Below are positions 7,067-13,892 of a stretch of DNA of 20,565 nucleotides, piece by piece; positions within the stretch are counted from its first letter, which is position 1; the number at the start of each line of letters is the position of its first letter. The notes under the pieces were generated by a model that made no database searches, was not told where the DNA came from, and saw only the letters and a list, made by a program, of their open reading frames with translations. Origin of the DNA: an uncultured Collinsella sp. (lineage in GTDB: Bacteria > Actinomycetota > Coriobacteriia > Coriobacteriales > Coriobacteriaceae). Location: positions 1 to 20,565 of the forward strand of contig CAAGCW010000005.1 of NCBI GenBank assembly GCA_900768435.1, in the 5' to 3' direction. A program made the translations under genes and the position numbers.

Positions 7067-7831
7067 CTATCCCTCGATACGGCTCAAGAACTCACGCGTG
7101 CGCTGCTCGCGCGGATGGCCGATAACCTGTTCGGCAGATCCCTCCTCGACAATGCGACCGCCGTCCATAAAGACCACGCGGTCGGCAACATCGCGCGCAA
7201 ATTGCATCGCGTGGGTCACGATTACCATCGTCATATTCTGCGCCGCCAGGTCCTTAATGACACGCAGCACCTCGGCCGTCAGCTCGGGATCGAGCGCCGA
7301 AGTCGGCTCGTCAAAGAATAAGATTTCCGGATCGAGCGCCAGGGCGCGGGCAATACTCACGCGCTGCTGCTGACCGCCCGAAAGCTCACACGGCACCTTG
7401 TTCTCGTTGCCCGTAAGCCCCATCTGCGCGATCAACTCACGCGCACGCGCCTCCGCCTGCTCGCGCGGGCGCTTAAGCACGCGGATCGGCGCGTCGATGA
7501 TGTTTTTCATCACCGTATAGTGCGGGAACAGATTGTAGTTCTGGAACACCAGACCAAACCGCGAGCGCGCCTGTTTGGGCACGTCGCCTTTCGCATAGAC
7601 CGCACCCGGCCCCGCGTCCGTCGCAACGGCAAGGTCGCCAAACGAGAGAGAGCCTCCGTCGAGTGTCTCGAGCAGCGTGGCACACCGCAGCAGCGTAGAC
7701 TTACCGCCGCCCGAAGGTCCGATAATCGCCACGACCTCACCGCGCTTGACTTCGAGTGAGATATCCTTGAGCACCTCATTGCCGCCAAACGCCTTGCGCG
7801 CGTTCGTTATCATCATTACCGTTCCGGACAC
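7067..7831 (-). CDS. Polar amino acid ABC transporter ATP-binding protein
   Basis: About 254 residues from the GTG at 7831. This is the cytoplasmic ATPase that powers uptake by the permease and receptor encoded upstream. Walker A is GPSGGGKST (38-46), the Q-loop is in VFQNYNLFPHYTV, the signature is LSGGQQQR, Walker B is ILFFDEPTSALDPE, and the switch histidine is in VTHAMQF. This pattern is that of GlnQ/HisP-type amino acid importers. Start choice: GGAGG at 7837-7841 (minus strand) sits five bases before the GTG at 7831. The ATG at 7843 has no ribosome site and its codons contain that GGAGG. An internal ATG pair six codons downstream is a third option. It is the last gene of the operon, ending in a strong terminator. 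Confidence 0.92.
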   Translation of the reverse strand: MSGTVMMITNARKAFGGNEVLKDISLEVKRGEVVAIIGPSGGGKSTLLRCATLLETLDGGSLSFGDLAVATDAGPGAVYAKGDVPKQARSRFGLVFQNYNLFPHYTVMKNIIDAPIRVLKRPREQAEARARELIAQMGLTGNENKVPCELSGGQQQRVSIARALALDPEILFFDEPTSALDPELTAEVLRVIKDLAAQNMTMVIVTHAMQFARDVADRVVFMDGGRIVEEGSAEQVIGHPREQRTREFLSRIEG

Positions 7832-7862
7832 GGGAACCTCCATGTGTTTGAGAAGTCAGCGA

Positions 7863-7961
7863 GCGTGTGGCTGACGAGACAATGTGCTTCGAAAGAGGAG
7901 CGCCGCGTACTTCTGTACGCAAGCGACGGTTTGAGGAGCAGATTGGCCGTCAGGCACGCGC
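7863..7961. repeat. Long hairpin with conserved core, copy 1 (permease-ATPase gap)
   Basis: The core 7891-7934 (GAAAGAGGAGCGCCGCGTAC, loop TTCT, GTACGCAAGCGACGGTTTGA) recurs at 8735-8779 with a different loop. Its flanks, 7863-7890 and 7935-7961, are complementary to each other with a few mismatches and a small bulge, so the whole can form a stem of about 27 pairs capped by the core. The flank sequence is unrelated to that of copy 2. Confidence 0.65.
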
Positions 7962-8004
7962 GCAGCGTCGAGCAGTCCGCCGTTCGCTAGAACGGCGGAA
8001 CGAT

Positions 8005-8697
8005 CTAGTCATGATAATAGTCCAGCTTCTTTTCGGCGGCGCCCAGCAGCATCTCGACCACAAAGTTAAAGACCCAGTAAATCAGCGCCGCGATCGCAAA
8101 CGGCACCATACTCACTTGCGAGGCAACCAGCGCCTTGGCCGTCGAGAACATCTCCCCCACGCCGATGGCAAACGCCAGCGATGTGTCCTTGACCAGCGTG
8201 ATGATCTCGTTGCCCATCGCCGGCAAAATGCGTTTGGCAACTTGCGGCATCACGATGTACAAAAATGTCTGCAGACGCGAGTAGCCCAGCACCTCGGCGG
8301 CCTCATATTGACCACGCGGAATCGACTGCAGGCCCGAGCGATAGATCTCGGCAAAGTAGCCGGCGTAGTTGATGATGAACGCCACGACACACGCCGTCCA
8401 CTTGGAATCGGGCGTAAGCGAAATGCCGAACACGTAGTACGGGGCAAAGTAGATCGCAAACATCTGCAGCATAAGCGGCGTGCCGCGCATCACCGAAATA
8501 TAGATGCGCGCAATCCAACGCAGCGGCGCGACCTTGCTCATGCGCATAAACGCCACGGGGATTCCCAGCGGAATCGACCCGAGCAACGTCAGCACAAACA
8601 GCTGCAAGCTGACCAAGAATCCCTGGCCAAGCATCTGCATCATGACCTGAATAGACAACCCAAGCTCTCTTTCACAGTAACGGAACAGCGAACCCAA
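8005..8697 (-). CDS. Polar amino acid ABC transporter permease
   Basis: 230 residues, an integral membrane subunit of the HisM/GlnP type. A first hydrophobic helix (GFLVSLQLFVLTLLGSIPLG, from about residue 27) is followed by four more membrane spans. The EAA loop that docks the ATPase reads YEAAEVLGYSRLQTFLYIVM. The region GTPLMLQ upstream is also typical of this family. The start is uncertain: the TTG at 8697 lacks a clear ribosome site, and an ATG pair at 8643/8640 would remove about 18 residues. I keep the longer form because RYCERELGLSIQ looks like a genuine family N-terminus. It is separated from the receptor gene by a strong hairpin and from the ATPase gene by a related one. Confidence 0.88.
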   Translation of the reverse strand: MGSLFRYCERELGLSIQVMMQMLGQGFLVSLQLFVLTLLGSIPLGIPVAFMRMSKVAPLRWIARIYISVMRGTPLMLQMFAIYFAPYYVFGISLTPDSKWTACVVAFIINYAGYFAEIYRSGLQSIPRGQYEAAEVLGYSRLQTFLYIVMPQVAKRILPAMGNEIITLVKDTSLAFAIGVGEMFSTAKALVASQVSMVPFAIAALIYWVFNFVVEMLLGAAEKKLDYYHD

Positions 8698-8703
8698 TGC
8701 TAA

Positions 8704-8810
8704 AGCGGGTTTTCCAGGTGCCCGAGTTTGCCGTGAAAGAGGAGCGCCGCGTACTAAATGTACGCAAGCGACGGTTTGAACGGCAAAATCGGGTGCCTGG
8801 GAAAGCCGCT
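8704..8810. repeat. Long hairpin with conserved core, copy 2 (receptor-permease gap)
   Basis: Flanks 8704-8734 and 8780-8810 are complementary over 31 positions: 26 Watson-Crick pairs, 3 G-T pairs and 2 mismatches as read on the plus strand. They enclose the core 8735-8779, which is nearly identical to 7891-7934 apart from the loop (TAAAT against TTCT between GCGTAC and GTACGC). The right arm runs into the receptor gene's stop codon at 8809-8811. The position suggests a transcript-processing or stabilising structure that lets the receptor be made in excess of the membrane subunits; this is inference. Confidence 0.7.
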
Positions 8811-9669
8811 ATTTGAGCACCCAGTTGTCGAAGGAAAGACCATAGCTTGAATACTTATCGCACAGGTCCTTGACCGTGCCATCCTCGTAGAGTGCCTTGA
8901 GCGACTCGGTTACAGCATCGGCCGACTTGGTGTCGTCCTTCTTAAAGCCGACGGCGTAGTGCTCACTGGACAGCGGCTTGTCGAGCTGCGTATAGGCATC
9001 GGGCTTGGCGGCAAGCTGATACTGGGCAATCGAAAGGTCGCAAGCCACGGCATCGACTGCACCACTCTCGAGCTGCATAAACGCCGTGTTGTACTCACCG
9101 ATGGTATCGAGCGTGGCAAACATCGCGGCCAGATCCTTCTGGTCGCCCTCGAGCACGTCCTGCGCAGCGGAATCGGTCTGGGTAATCACAGTCTTGCCGG
9201 CAAGATCGTCCCAGCTCTTGATACCCGCGTCCTTCTTGACCACCAGCACCTGCTCGTTGAGCATGTACGGCTCGGAGAACGTGTAGTCGTCCTCACGGCC
9301 CTCCATGGTAAAGCCGTTCCAGATGCAGTTGATGGCGCCCGAGTTAAGCAGCGTATCCTTGGCGTCCCAGTCGATGGCCTCGTACTTGACCTCCCAGCCC
9401 TGCTTATCGGCAACAGCCTTGGCCAGATCGAGATCAAAGCCGGTGTACTCGCCATCGTCGCCCACAAAGCCGTACGGAGGATAGGACTTGTCAAAGCCCA
9501 CCACGAGCTTCTTGGACTCCGCAGCGCCCTTCACATCCTTGGCCGCGGCAGAACCAGCAGCGGAGCCCTTGCCGGCACCACCGCCGCAGCCGACAAGACC
9601 AAGGCCAAGCACCGTGGCAAGCGAGCCGGCTAGACCAACAAACTGACGACGAGACATATCGGTATTCAT
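8809..9669 (-). CDS. Amino acid ABC transporter substrate-binding lipoprotein with Tat-type signal
   Basis: 286 residues. The N-terminus combines a twin-arginine motif (SRRQFV, residues 6-11), a hydrophobic stretch and the lipobox LVGC (25-28). It is therefore probably exported folded and lipidated at Cys28. A Gly/Ala/Ser linker leads to a type 3 solute-binding fold: VVGFDKSYPPYGF, GEYTGFDLDLAKAV, then GREDDYTFSEPY, whose Arg normally grips the amino acid carboxylate, and GAVDAVACDL with the Asp for the amino group. This supports a polar amino acid ligand, identity unknown. The ATG at 9669 has GGGGGA five bases upstream. It is first in the three-gene operon, preceded by a promoter and repeated CACTTTA sites. 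Confidence 0.92.
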   Translation of the reverse strand: MNTDMSRRQFVGLAGSLATVLGLGLVGCGGGAGKGSAAGSAAAKDVKGAAESKKLVVGFDKSYPPYGFVGDDGEYTGFDLDLAKAVADKQGWEVKYEAIDWDAKDTLLNSGAINCIWNGFTMEGREDDYTFSEPYMLNEQVLVVKKDAGIKSWDDLAGKTVITQTDSAAQDVLEGDQKDLAAMFATLDTIGEYNTAFMQLESGAVDAVACDLSIAQYQLAAKPDAYTQLDKPLSSEHYAVGFKKDDTKSADAVTESLKALYEDGTVKDLCDKYSSYGLSFDNWVLK

Positions 9670-9687
9670 GGTATTCCCCCTTGATGG

Positions 9688-9707
9688 CACTTTAGTTAGG
9701 TAAAGTG
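9688..9707. promoter_or_regulatory. Operator candidate: CACTTTA inverted repeat
   Basis: CACTTTA (9688-9694) and TAAAGTG (9701-9707) are perfect arms separated by six bases, between the presumed start of transcription and the receptor ribosome site. A third copy of the half-site, CACTTTAG, lies at 9733-9740 inside the promoter spacer. Together they look like a binding array for a regulator of amino acid uptake, not identified. Confidence 0.5.
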
Positions 9708-9725
9708 AGTCATGTAACGTTCAGA

Positions 9726-9754
9726 ATCATACACTTTAGTGAGATGGAGTACAA
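9726..9754 (-). promoter_or_regulatory. Promoter of the amino acid ABC operon
   Basis: Read on the minus strand, TTGTAC (complement of 9749-9754) and TATGAT (complement of 9726-9731) are spaced by exactly 17 bases. Transcription would start near 9719, giving a 50-base leader containing the CACTTTA palindrome. Confidence 0.6.
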
Positions 9755-9760
9755 GGGAAG

Positions 9761-9901
9761 GTTTGCCCGCCGGGCGCCGGGGCAGGGGTTAAGTTTGCTG
9801 CTCTACAGTCCTGCTCACGACGGAGAGCACATTAAGTGCTCTCCTGTTCGTGCGGAACTCGCGACAAACTTAACCCCTGCCCCGGCGCCCGGCGGGCAAA
9901 C
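9761..9901. repeat. Perfect 36-bp inverted repeat with internal hairpin
   Basis: Arms 9761-9796 and 9866-9901 are exact reverse complements over 36 bases. Within the 69-base centre, GGAGAGCAC (9822-9830) and GTGCTCTCC (9836-9844) form a second perfect hairpin with loop ATTAA, extended by CACGA/TCGTG (9816-9820 and 9848-9852). It sits between the divergent promoters of the ABC operon and the rRNA methyltransferase gene. It has no coding capacity and no transposase. Confidence 0.85.
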
Positions 9902-9963
9902 GTCGTTGGACTTATCACTGACATGAAATGGACGCTTGCATATCGTCTGCTAGCTTGGCACGG

Positions 9964-9994
9964 TACAATGCTTTCAGATTTCAATTTGCAAATT
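9964..9994 (+). promoter_or_regulatory. -10 element and palindrome upstream of the rRNA methyltransferase gene
   Basis: TACAAT (9964-9969) ends 39 bases before the start codon; no good -35 is visible. The 12-base perfect palindrome AATTTGCAAATT (9983-9994) lies in the expected early leader and could be an operator. Confidence 0.45.
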
Positions 9995-10008
9995 AGTGGG
10001 GTTAATTC

Positions 10009-11457
10009 ATGGCAGAATCTCGTGCGGAGCGTAAGGCTCGTCGTGCTTTGATCGAGACGGCTGAGGGGTCGGAGGAGACGAACTCTTCTAAGAAATCAAA
10101 GTCTTCTAAAGCTACAAAAATCAAATCGACCAAGAGCAAGGCTAAGACCAAGCGTTCTGACTCTCGTCGGGATGGGGATAAAGCGTCTCAGACTCGCTCC
10201 AAGCGCCCGCATAATGATTCGGTTTCGCCTGCGCGTAAGGCTGTGGACCCCAAGTCTCCTTGTTCCATCATGAAAGCTTGCGGTGGGTGCACGGCACTCA
10301 ATCGTCCTTATAAAAAGCAGTTGGCAGCTAAGCAGGCTGCTATGGAGGAGCTTTTTGCTGCTCTTTGCGGGCGTGAGGGTATTAGCGTCGACCCCATTCA
10401 CGGTATGGGCGTCACCTTGGGCGACCCGGGTAAATATCCTGCGCCGCGTGGTTTTCGTCATAAGGCTGCCACACCGTTTGCTCCCGGTAAGGAGGGTGCT
10501 GTCCGCTGCGGTTTCTTTGAGCGCGGCACGCACAAGATCGTTGCCGTACCCGAATGTCCTGTAGAGGCGCCGGGCGCTCGTCAGATTCTCAACGGCATCG
10601 CACGCGAAGCTGAGCGGCTGCATATTCCCGCCTTTAATGAGGACAAACATCTTGGTTTGCTTCGCTATGCCGTCGTTCGCTGTGGCTGGCGCACCGACCA
10701 GATCATGGTCACCCTTGTGACCGCCCAGCGTGACTTACCGCATGCGCAGGAGTTCTTTGAGGCCGTCGCGGCGCTCGATCCGCATATCGTCACCGTCGCC
10801 CAAAATATCAATGGCCGTCCCGGTAACGCCATCTTGGGTGAGGAGACTCGTATCGTCTATGGCGCCGAGTGCATGCGCGACCAGCTGCTCGGTTGCGAAT
10901 TCGATATCTCCCCTACCGCGTTCTATCAGACCAATCCGCAGCAAACCGAGCTGCTCTATCGACTTGCCATTGACGGCATGGACCTGCAGCAGGGTGACAT
11001 TCTTATGGACGCTTACTGCGGCAGCGGAACCATCGGCCTGTGCGCCGCGAAGGATGCCCAGGACAAGGGCATCGGCATTATGCTGCTCGGCGTGGAGCGC
11101 AACACGGCAGGCATTGCCGATGCGCGCCGCAATGCCGAGCTCAACGGCCTCACCCGCAGCGCTTGGTTTATGGCCGACGACGCCACCGATTACATCCTGG
11201 ACGCCGCCGACAACAACGAGCGGATCGATGTCCTTTCCATCGACCCGCCGCGCGCCGGCTCCACCCCCGAGTTCCTCGAAGCCGCCTGCGCACTCAAGCC
11301 GCGCCGCATCACCTATATCAGCTGCAACCCTGTGACCCAAGAGCGCGACCTGCACCAGCTCCTCGACGGAGGCTATCGCCTGCTCAAGATCACGCCCGTC
11401 GACATGTTCCCCCATACCGACCACACCGAAACCGTAGCGGTCCTCGAGCGCCGCTAA
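10009..11457 (+). CDS. rlmD: 23S rRNA (uracil-5-)-methyltransferase, RlmD/RumA family
   Basis: 482 residues. These enzymes transfer methyl from S-adenosylmethionine to C5 of a uracil in rRNA (or tRNA for TrmA). Visible features: iron-sulfur ligands C85-x5-C91-x2-C94 (CSIMKACGGC) and a probable fourth, C183 in PECPV; the methionine-binding motif DAYCGSGTIGL; the catalytic-domain motif DPPRAG; and the nucleophile Cys439 in YISCNP. The typical N-terminal TRAM domain is not obvious. Instead there is a strongly basic Lys/Ser/Arg-rich extension of about 80 residues, probably disordered and RNA-contacting. Codons in this extension end more often in T or A than in the rest of the gene. The start at 10009 follows GTGGGG with modest spacing. 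RlmD against RlmC or TrmA cannot be separated by eye. Confidence 0.87.
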   Translation: MAESRAERKARRALIETAEGSEETNSSKKSKSSKATKIKSTKSKAKTKRSDSRRDGDKASQTRSKRPHNDSVSPARKAVDPKSPCSIMKACGGCTALNRPYKKQLAAKQAAMEELFAALCGREGISVDPIHGMGVTLGDPGKYPAPRGFRHKAATPFAPGKEGAVRCGFFERGTHKIVAVPECPVEAPGARQILNGIAREAERLHIPAFNEDKHLGLLRYAVVRCGWRTDQIMVTLVTAQRDLPHAQEFFEAVAALDPHIVTVAQNINGRPGNAILGEETRIVYGAECMRDQLLGCEFDISPTAFYQTNPQQTELLYRLAIDGMDLQQGDILMDAYCGSGTIGLCAAKDAQDKGIGIMLLGVERNTAGIADARRNAELNGLTRSAWFMADDATDYILDAADNNERIDVLSIDPPRAGSTPEFLEAACALKPRRITYISCNPVTQERDLHQLLDGGYRLLKITPVDMFPHTDHTETVAVLERR

Positions 11458-11489
11458 TCCACCCCGGTAGATTTTCGAGACAAGAAAGA

Positions 11490-11512
11490 GGGCGGCCCGT
11501 CTGGACCGCCCC
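11490..11512. terminator. Bidirectional terminator between convergent genes
   Basis: GGGCGG-C-CC, loop GTCT, GG-A-CCGCCC forms a stem with one internal mismatch. It lies between the ends of the methyltransferase gene (+) and the PHP gene (-), with a U-rich flank in the minus transcript (CTCTTTCTT). Confidence 0.65.
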
Positions 11513-11535
11513 CTTCGCTTGGTTTATGAACTCCG

Positions 11536-12357
11536 CTACACCCCCTTGCGCAGGTCACACACGCCGGCTGCCGCCATCTCGCGCAGCAGCGTCTCGCGGT
11601 CGCGCGTCACGATCAAATCCAGCGGGAAGTGAATCTCGTCGAGCATCTTGCGCGCGTGATCGAGCTTGCCAATGGCCATGCCAATGTGGGCATCGGTCGA
11701 CACGCCAATACCCACGCCCAGCTCGGCGCAGCGCTCGGCGATCTTGCGGCATACGGCCCAATGCTCAGTGTCGACACCGTGTTCAAGACTATGGTTATTG
11801 ATCTCGATAATCTTGTGCTTGGCCTTGGCCGCCAGCAGCACCTCATCGATATCGAACGGCACGCCCGAACGACCCGCATGCCCAAGCATGAACACCTTGG
11901 GGTGCTCCAGGGCATTGATGTACATCTGGGTCGTTTGGGCGAGCGTCGCGCCTTCGGCAAACTGCGGGTTATGCACGCTTGCCACCAAATAATCCAAATT
12001 ACGCGTCACCAAATCGAACAGCGAATGCTCACGACTATACGAATCGCCGGCGATATCGAGCGAAACGGGAATGTCTTCGCCAAACAAGCTGCCGTCCAGC
12101 GAAACGATATCAGCCTCGGCACCACGCAGCACCAGCACGCCGCTCCAAATGCGCGGCCAGATATCCTGGTTAATAAAGAATTGGAAACTGCGCAGGTCAT
12201 TGGGACAAGGCGTAACCATCGAGCTTAAATGATCGGCGGAACCGAGCACCTGAAGGCCGCGCTCTGCCGCCCAATAGATGTTCTCCTCGATGGTTGAGTA
12301 CGCATGCGCAGAGAACATCGTATGAGTATGAATATCACAAGAAAGAAGGTAGGGCAT
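11536..12357 (-). CDS. PHP-domain metal-dependent hydrolase, YcdX-like phosphatase
   Basis: 273 residues. The PHP fold binds three metal ions in a barrel and hydrolyses phosphoesters. Its signature residues appear in order: CDIHTHT (His10, His12), GSADH, GAEAD, ASVHNP, LGHAG, INNHS and STDAHI. The order and length fit the YcdX/YcdX-like phosphatase group rather than histidinol-phosphatase HisK or polymerase PHP domains; no histidine genes are close. Substrate unknown. The ATG at 12357 has AAGGAG five bases upstream; a longer open frame reaching 12501 runs through a promoter and terminator and is rejected. It is probably monocistronic, with its own promoter and a shared terminator. Confidence 0.85.
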   Translation of the reverse strand: MPYLLSCDIHTHTMFSAHAYSTIEENIYWAAERGLQVLGSADHLSSMVTPCPNDLRSFQFFINQDIWPRIWSGVLVLRGAEADIVSLDGSLFGEDIPVSLDIAGDSYSREHSLFDLVTRNLDYLVASVHNPQFAEGATLAQTTQMYINALEHPKVFMLGHAGRSGVPFDIDEVLLAAKAKHKIIEINNHSLEHGVDTEHWAVCRKIAERCAELGVGIGVSTDAHIGMAIGKLDHARKMLDEIHFPLDLIVTRDRETLLREMAAAGVCDLRKGV

Positions 12358-12394
12358 CGGGTCTCCTTGTCCAGTATGGCCGTCGCGTATATTC

Positions 12395-12424
12395 ATTGTA
12401 CGCATAGCTTTCGGCAGTCGTAAA
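12395..12424 (-). promoter_or_regulatory. Promoter of the PHP gene
   Basis: On the minus strand TTTACG (complement of 12419-12424) and TACAAT (complement of 12395-12400) are spaced by 18 bases. The -10 lies 38 bases before the start codon. Confidence 0.5.
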
Positions 12425-12457
12425 ACTGCTTCATCCCAATCACACAACGGCATAGAC

Positions 12458-12488
12458 AACGGGGTCTGGCTTAAAACCAAACCCCGTT
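12458..12488 (-). terminator. Terminator of the aminotransferase gene
   Basis: AACGGGGT (12458-12465) and ACCCCGTT (12481-12488) form a stem, extended inward by partial TGG/CCA pairing. It lies 29 bases after the aminotransferase stop. The tail beyond it is only weakly U-rich, so efficiency is uncertain. Confidence 0.6.
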
Positions 12489-12516
12489 TCACGTAAAACA
12501 TTGTAAGCAGAGCGCT

Positions 12517-13707
12517 TTACTTTCGACGATATTCGTCGGCCAGCTGCTTCCAGGCAGGCAGCGAGTTGACGATTGTCTCATAGCTCACGCAGTAGCCCAG
12601 GCGGAACCAGCCCGGCATGCCAAAGCTATCCGAAGGCACCGCGAGCAGCTCATACTTCTTTGCGCGCTCGCAGAAGGCGTTTGCATCGGGCTCCAGCGCT
12701 TTCACCCACAGGTAGAACGCGCCATCCGGCTCAACATAGGTGTAGCCGTACTCCGCTAGTGCATCGGTAAGCGCGGTGCGGTTGCGCGCATAGGCCTCGA
12801 CATCGCTCGGTTCATCAATGCAGTCGATGATTACACGCTGGAAGAGGGCCGGTGCGCACACGAAGCCCAGCGTGCGGGCGGCACCGGCAACGGCCGGCAT
12901 CAGGCGAGCAGCCTGCGGATTGGTATTGGGAACCAAAATCCAGCCCACGCGCTCGCCCGGTAGCGAAAGCGACTTGGAATACGAGTAGCACACCACGGTG
13001 TTCTCGTAGATCGAGGGCACCCAAGGCACCCCGGCACCGTACACAATCTCGCGGTACGGCTCATCAGAGATGAGCGTGATTGGGTTCTCGGAATCGCGCT
13101 TGGCGTTGACCTCGCGTAAAACATTGGCCAGTCGCGTCAGTGTATCGCGCGTATACACTGCACCGGTCGGGTTGTTGGGTGAGTCGATAATGACGGCAGC
13201 GGTCTTATCGGTAATCGCCTTGAGCACGTTATCCACGCTCAGCTGGAACGTATCTTCATCGGCGAGCGCCTCGACGCACGTGCAACCAGCTTTCTCGATC
13301 CACACGCGATACTCCGGGAAGTACGGAGCGATAACGATGACCTCGTCGCCCGGATTGGTAATCGCGTTGAGCGTGCAGGTGAGCGAAGCCGCGGCACCCA
13401 CCGTCATAAAGACGTCCTTGCCCTCATAGCTCGTGCCAAAGCGACGGTTGAGCGAGTCGGCGACGGCTGCTCGACATTGCGGCAGACCCGGCGCAGGCGT
13501 GTATCCATGCAGTTGGTCGCTCGGCAGCTCCAAGGCCTTCTTAATGGACTCAGCCACGGCGGCAGGTGCCGGAACGCTCGGGTTACCCAGCGAAAAATCG
13601 AATACGTTCTCCGCGCCGATCTGTGCCTTGCGCTCAAGGCCATAGCTAAAGATCTCACGGATGATGGAGCTTTCCGCACCGCGAGCATACATAGTTTCGT
13701 TGATCAT
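12517..13707 (-). CDS. Pyridoxal-phosphate-dependent class I/II aminotransferase
   Basis: 396 residues of the aspartate aminotransferase fold. The PLP-binding residues are clear: Asn in SPNNPTG (176-182), Asp215 and Tyr218 in ISDEPY, Lys245 in SYSKSLSLPGERVGW forming the internal aldimine, and a C-terminal Arg in WFRLGYC that should bind the substrate carboxylate. It transfers an amino group between an amino acid and a 2-oxo acid; aspartate or aromatic/alanine specificity cannot be told. The ATG at 13707 follows AGGGGA with 4-base spacing; a possible extension to 13749 crosses the -10 box. No biosynthetic partner genes are adjacent. Confidence 0.9.
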   Translation of the reverse strand: MINETMYARGAESSIIREIFSYGLERKAQIGAENVFDFSLGNPSVPAPAAVAESIKKALELPSDQLHGYTPAPGLPQCRAAVADSLNRRFGTSYEGKDVFMTVGAAASLTCTLNAITNPGDEVIVIAPYFPEYRVWIEKAGCTCVEALADEDTFQLSVDNVLKAITDKTAAVIIDSPNNPTGAVYTRDTLTRLANVLREVNAKRDSENPITLISDEPYREIVYGAGVPWVPSIYENTVVCYSYSKSLSLPGERVGWILVPNTNPQAARLMPAVAGAARTLGFVCAPALFQRVIIDCIDEPSDVEAYARNRTALTDALAEYGYTYVEPDGAFYLWVKALEPDANAFCERAKKYELLAVPSDSFGMPGWFRLGYCVSYETIVNSLPAWKQLADEYRRK

Positions 13708-13731
13708 CTGTTCCCCTTTCGCATAGGCGCT

Positions 13732-13737
13732 ATTGTA
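13732..13737 (-). promoter_or_regulatory. -10 element of the aminotransferase gene
   Basis: TACAAT on the minus strand, 25 bases before the start codon. A -35 at 17-base spacing reads TGGCGC, a poor match. The inverted repeat at 13765-13824 begins just upstream. Confidence 0.4.
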
Positions 13738-13764
13738 CGCTTTAGCCAACTAGAGCGCCACAAT

Positions 13765-13824
13765 GTTGATTGGGGACAGACTTAAATGCGTGAAAATGCT
13801 CATTTAAGTCTGCCCCCAATCAAC
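13765..13824. repeat. Near-perfect 24-bp inverted repeat
   Basis: Arms 13765-13788 (starting GTTGATTGGGGACAG) and 13801-13824 match as reverse complements at 23 of 24 positions around a 12-base loop. It lies between the aminotransferase promoter and the ftsH terminator. The string GGGGACAGACTTAA resembles GGGGCAGGGGTTAAG in the arms of the 9761-9901 repeat. Confidence 0.8.
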
Positions 13825-13844
13825 AGACGGTCCCATATCGCTCA

Positions 13845-13882
13845 AAAGAAAAGCCTCCACAGGTTTCCCCGCGGAGGCTTTC
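13845..13882 (-). terminator. Intrinsic terminator of the hpt-ftsH transcript
   Basis: AAGCCTCC (13851-13858) pairs with GGAGGCTT (13873-13880). On the minus strand it is followed by TTCTTTTG. It lies about 10 bases after the ftsH stop codon. Confidence 0.85.
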
Positions 13883-13892
13883 GCTACAAGAA

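Noticed and set aside
9761..9901. Insertion sequence or CRISPR interpretation of the inverted repeat
   Set aside because: No transposase frame fits in 141 bases, and there are no regularly spaced direct repeats. It is treated as a non-coding hairpin element.
12358..12501. N-terminal extension of the PHP protein
   Set aside because: The extension would cover a promoter, a leader and part of the aminotransferase terminator. AAGGAG before the ATG at 12357 is decisive.
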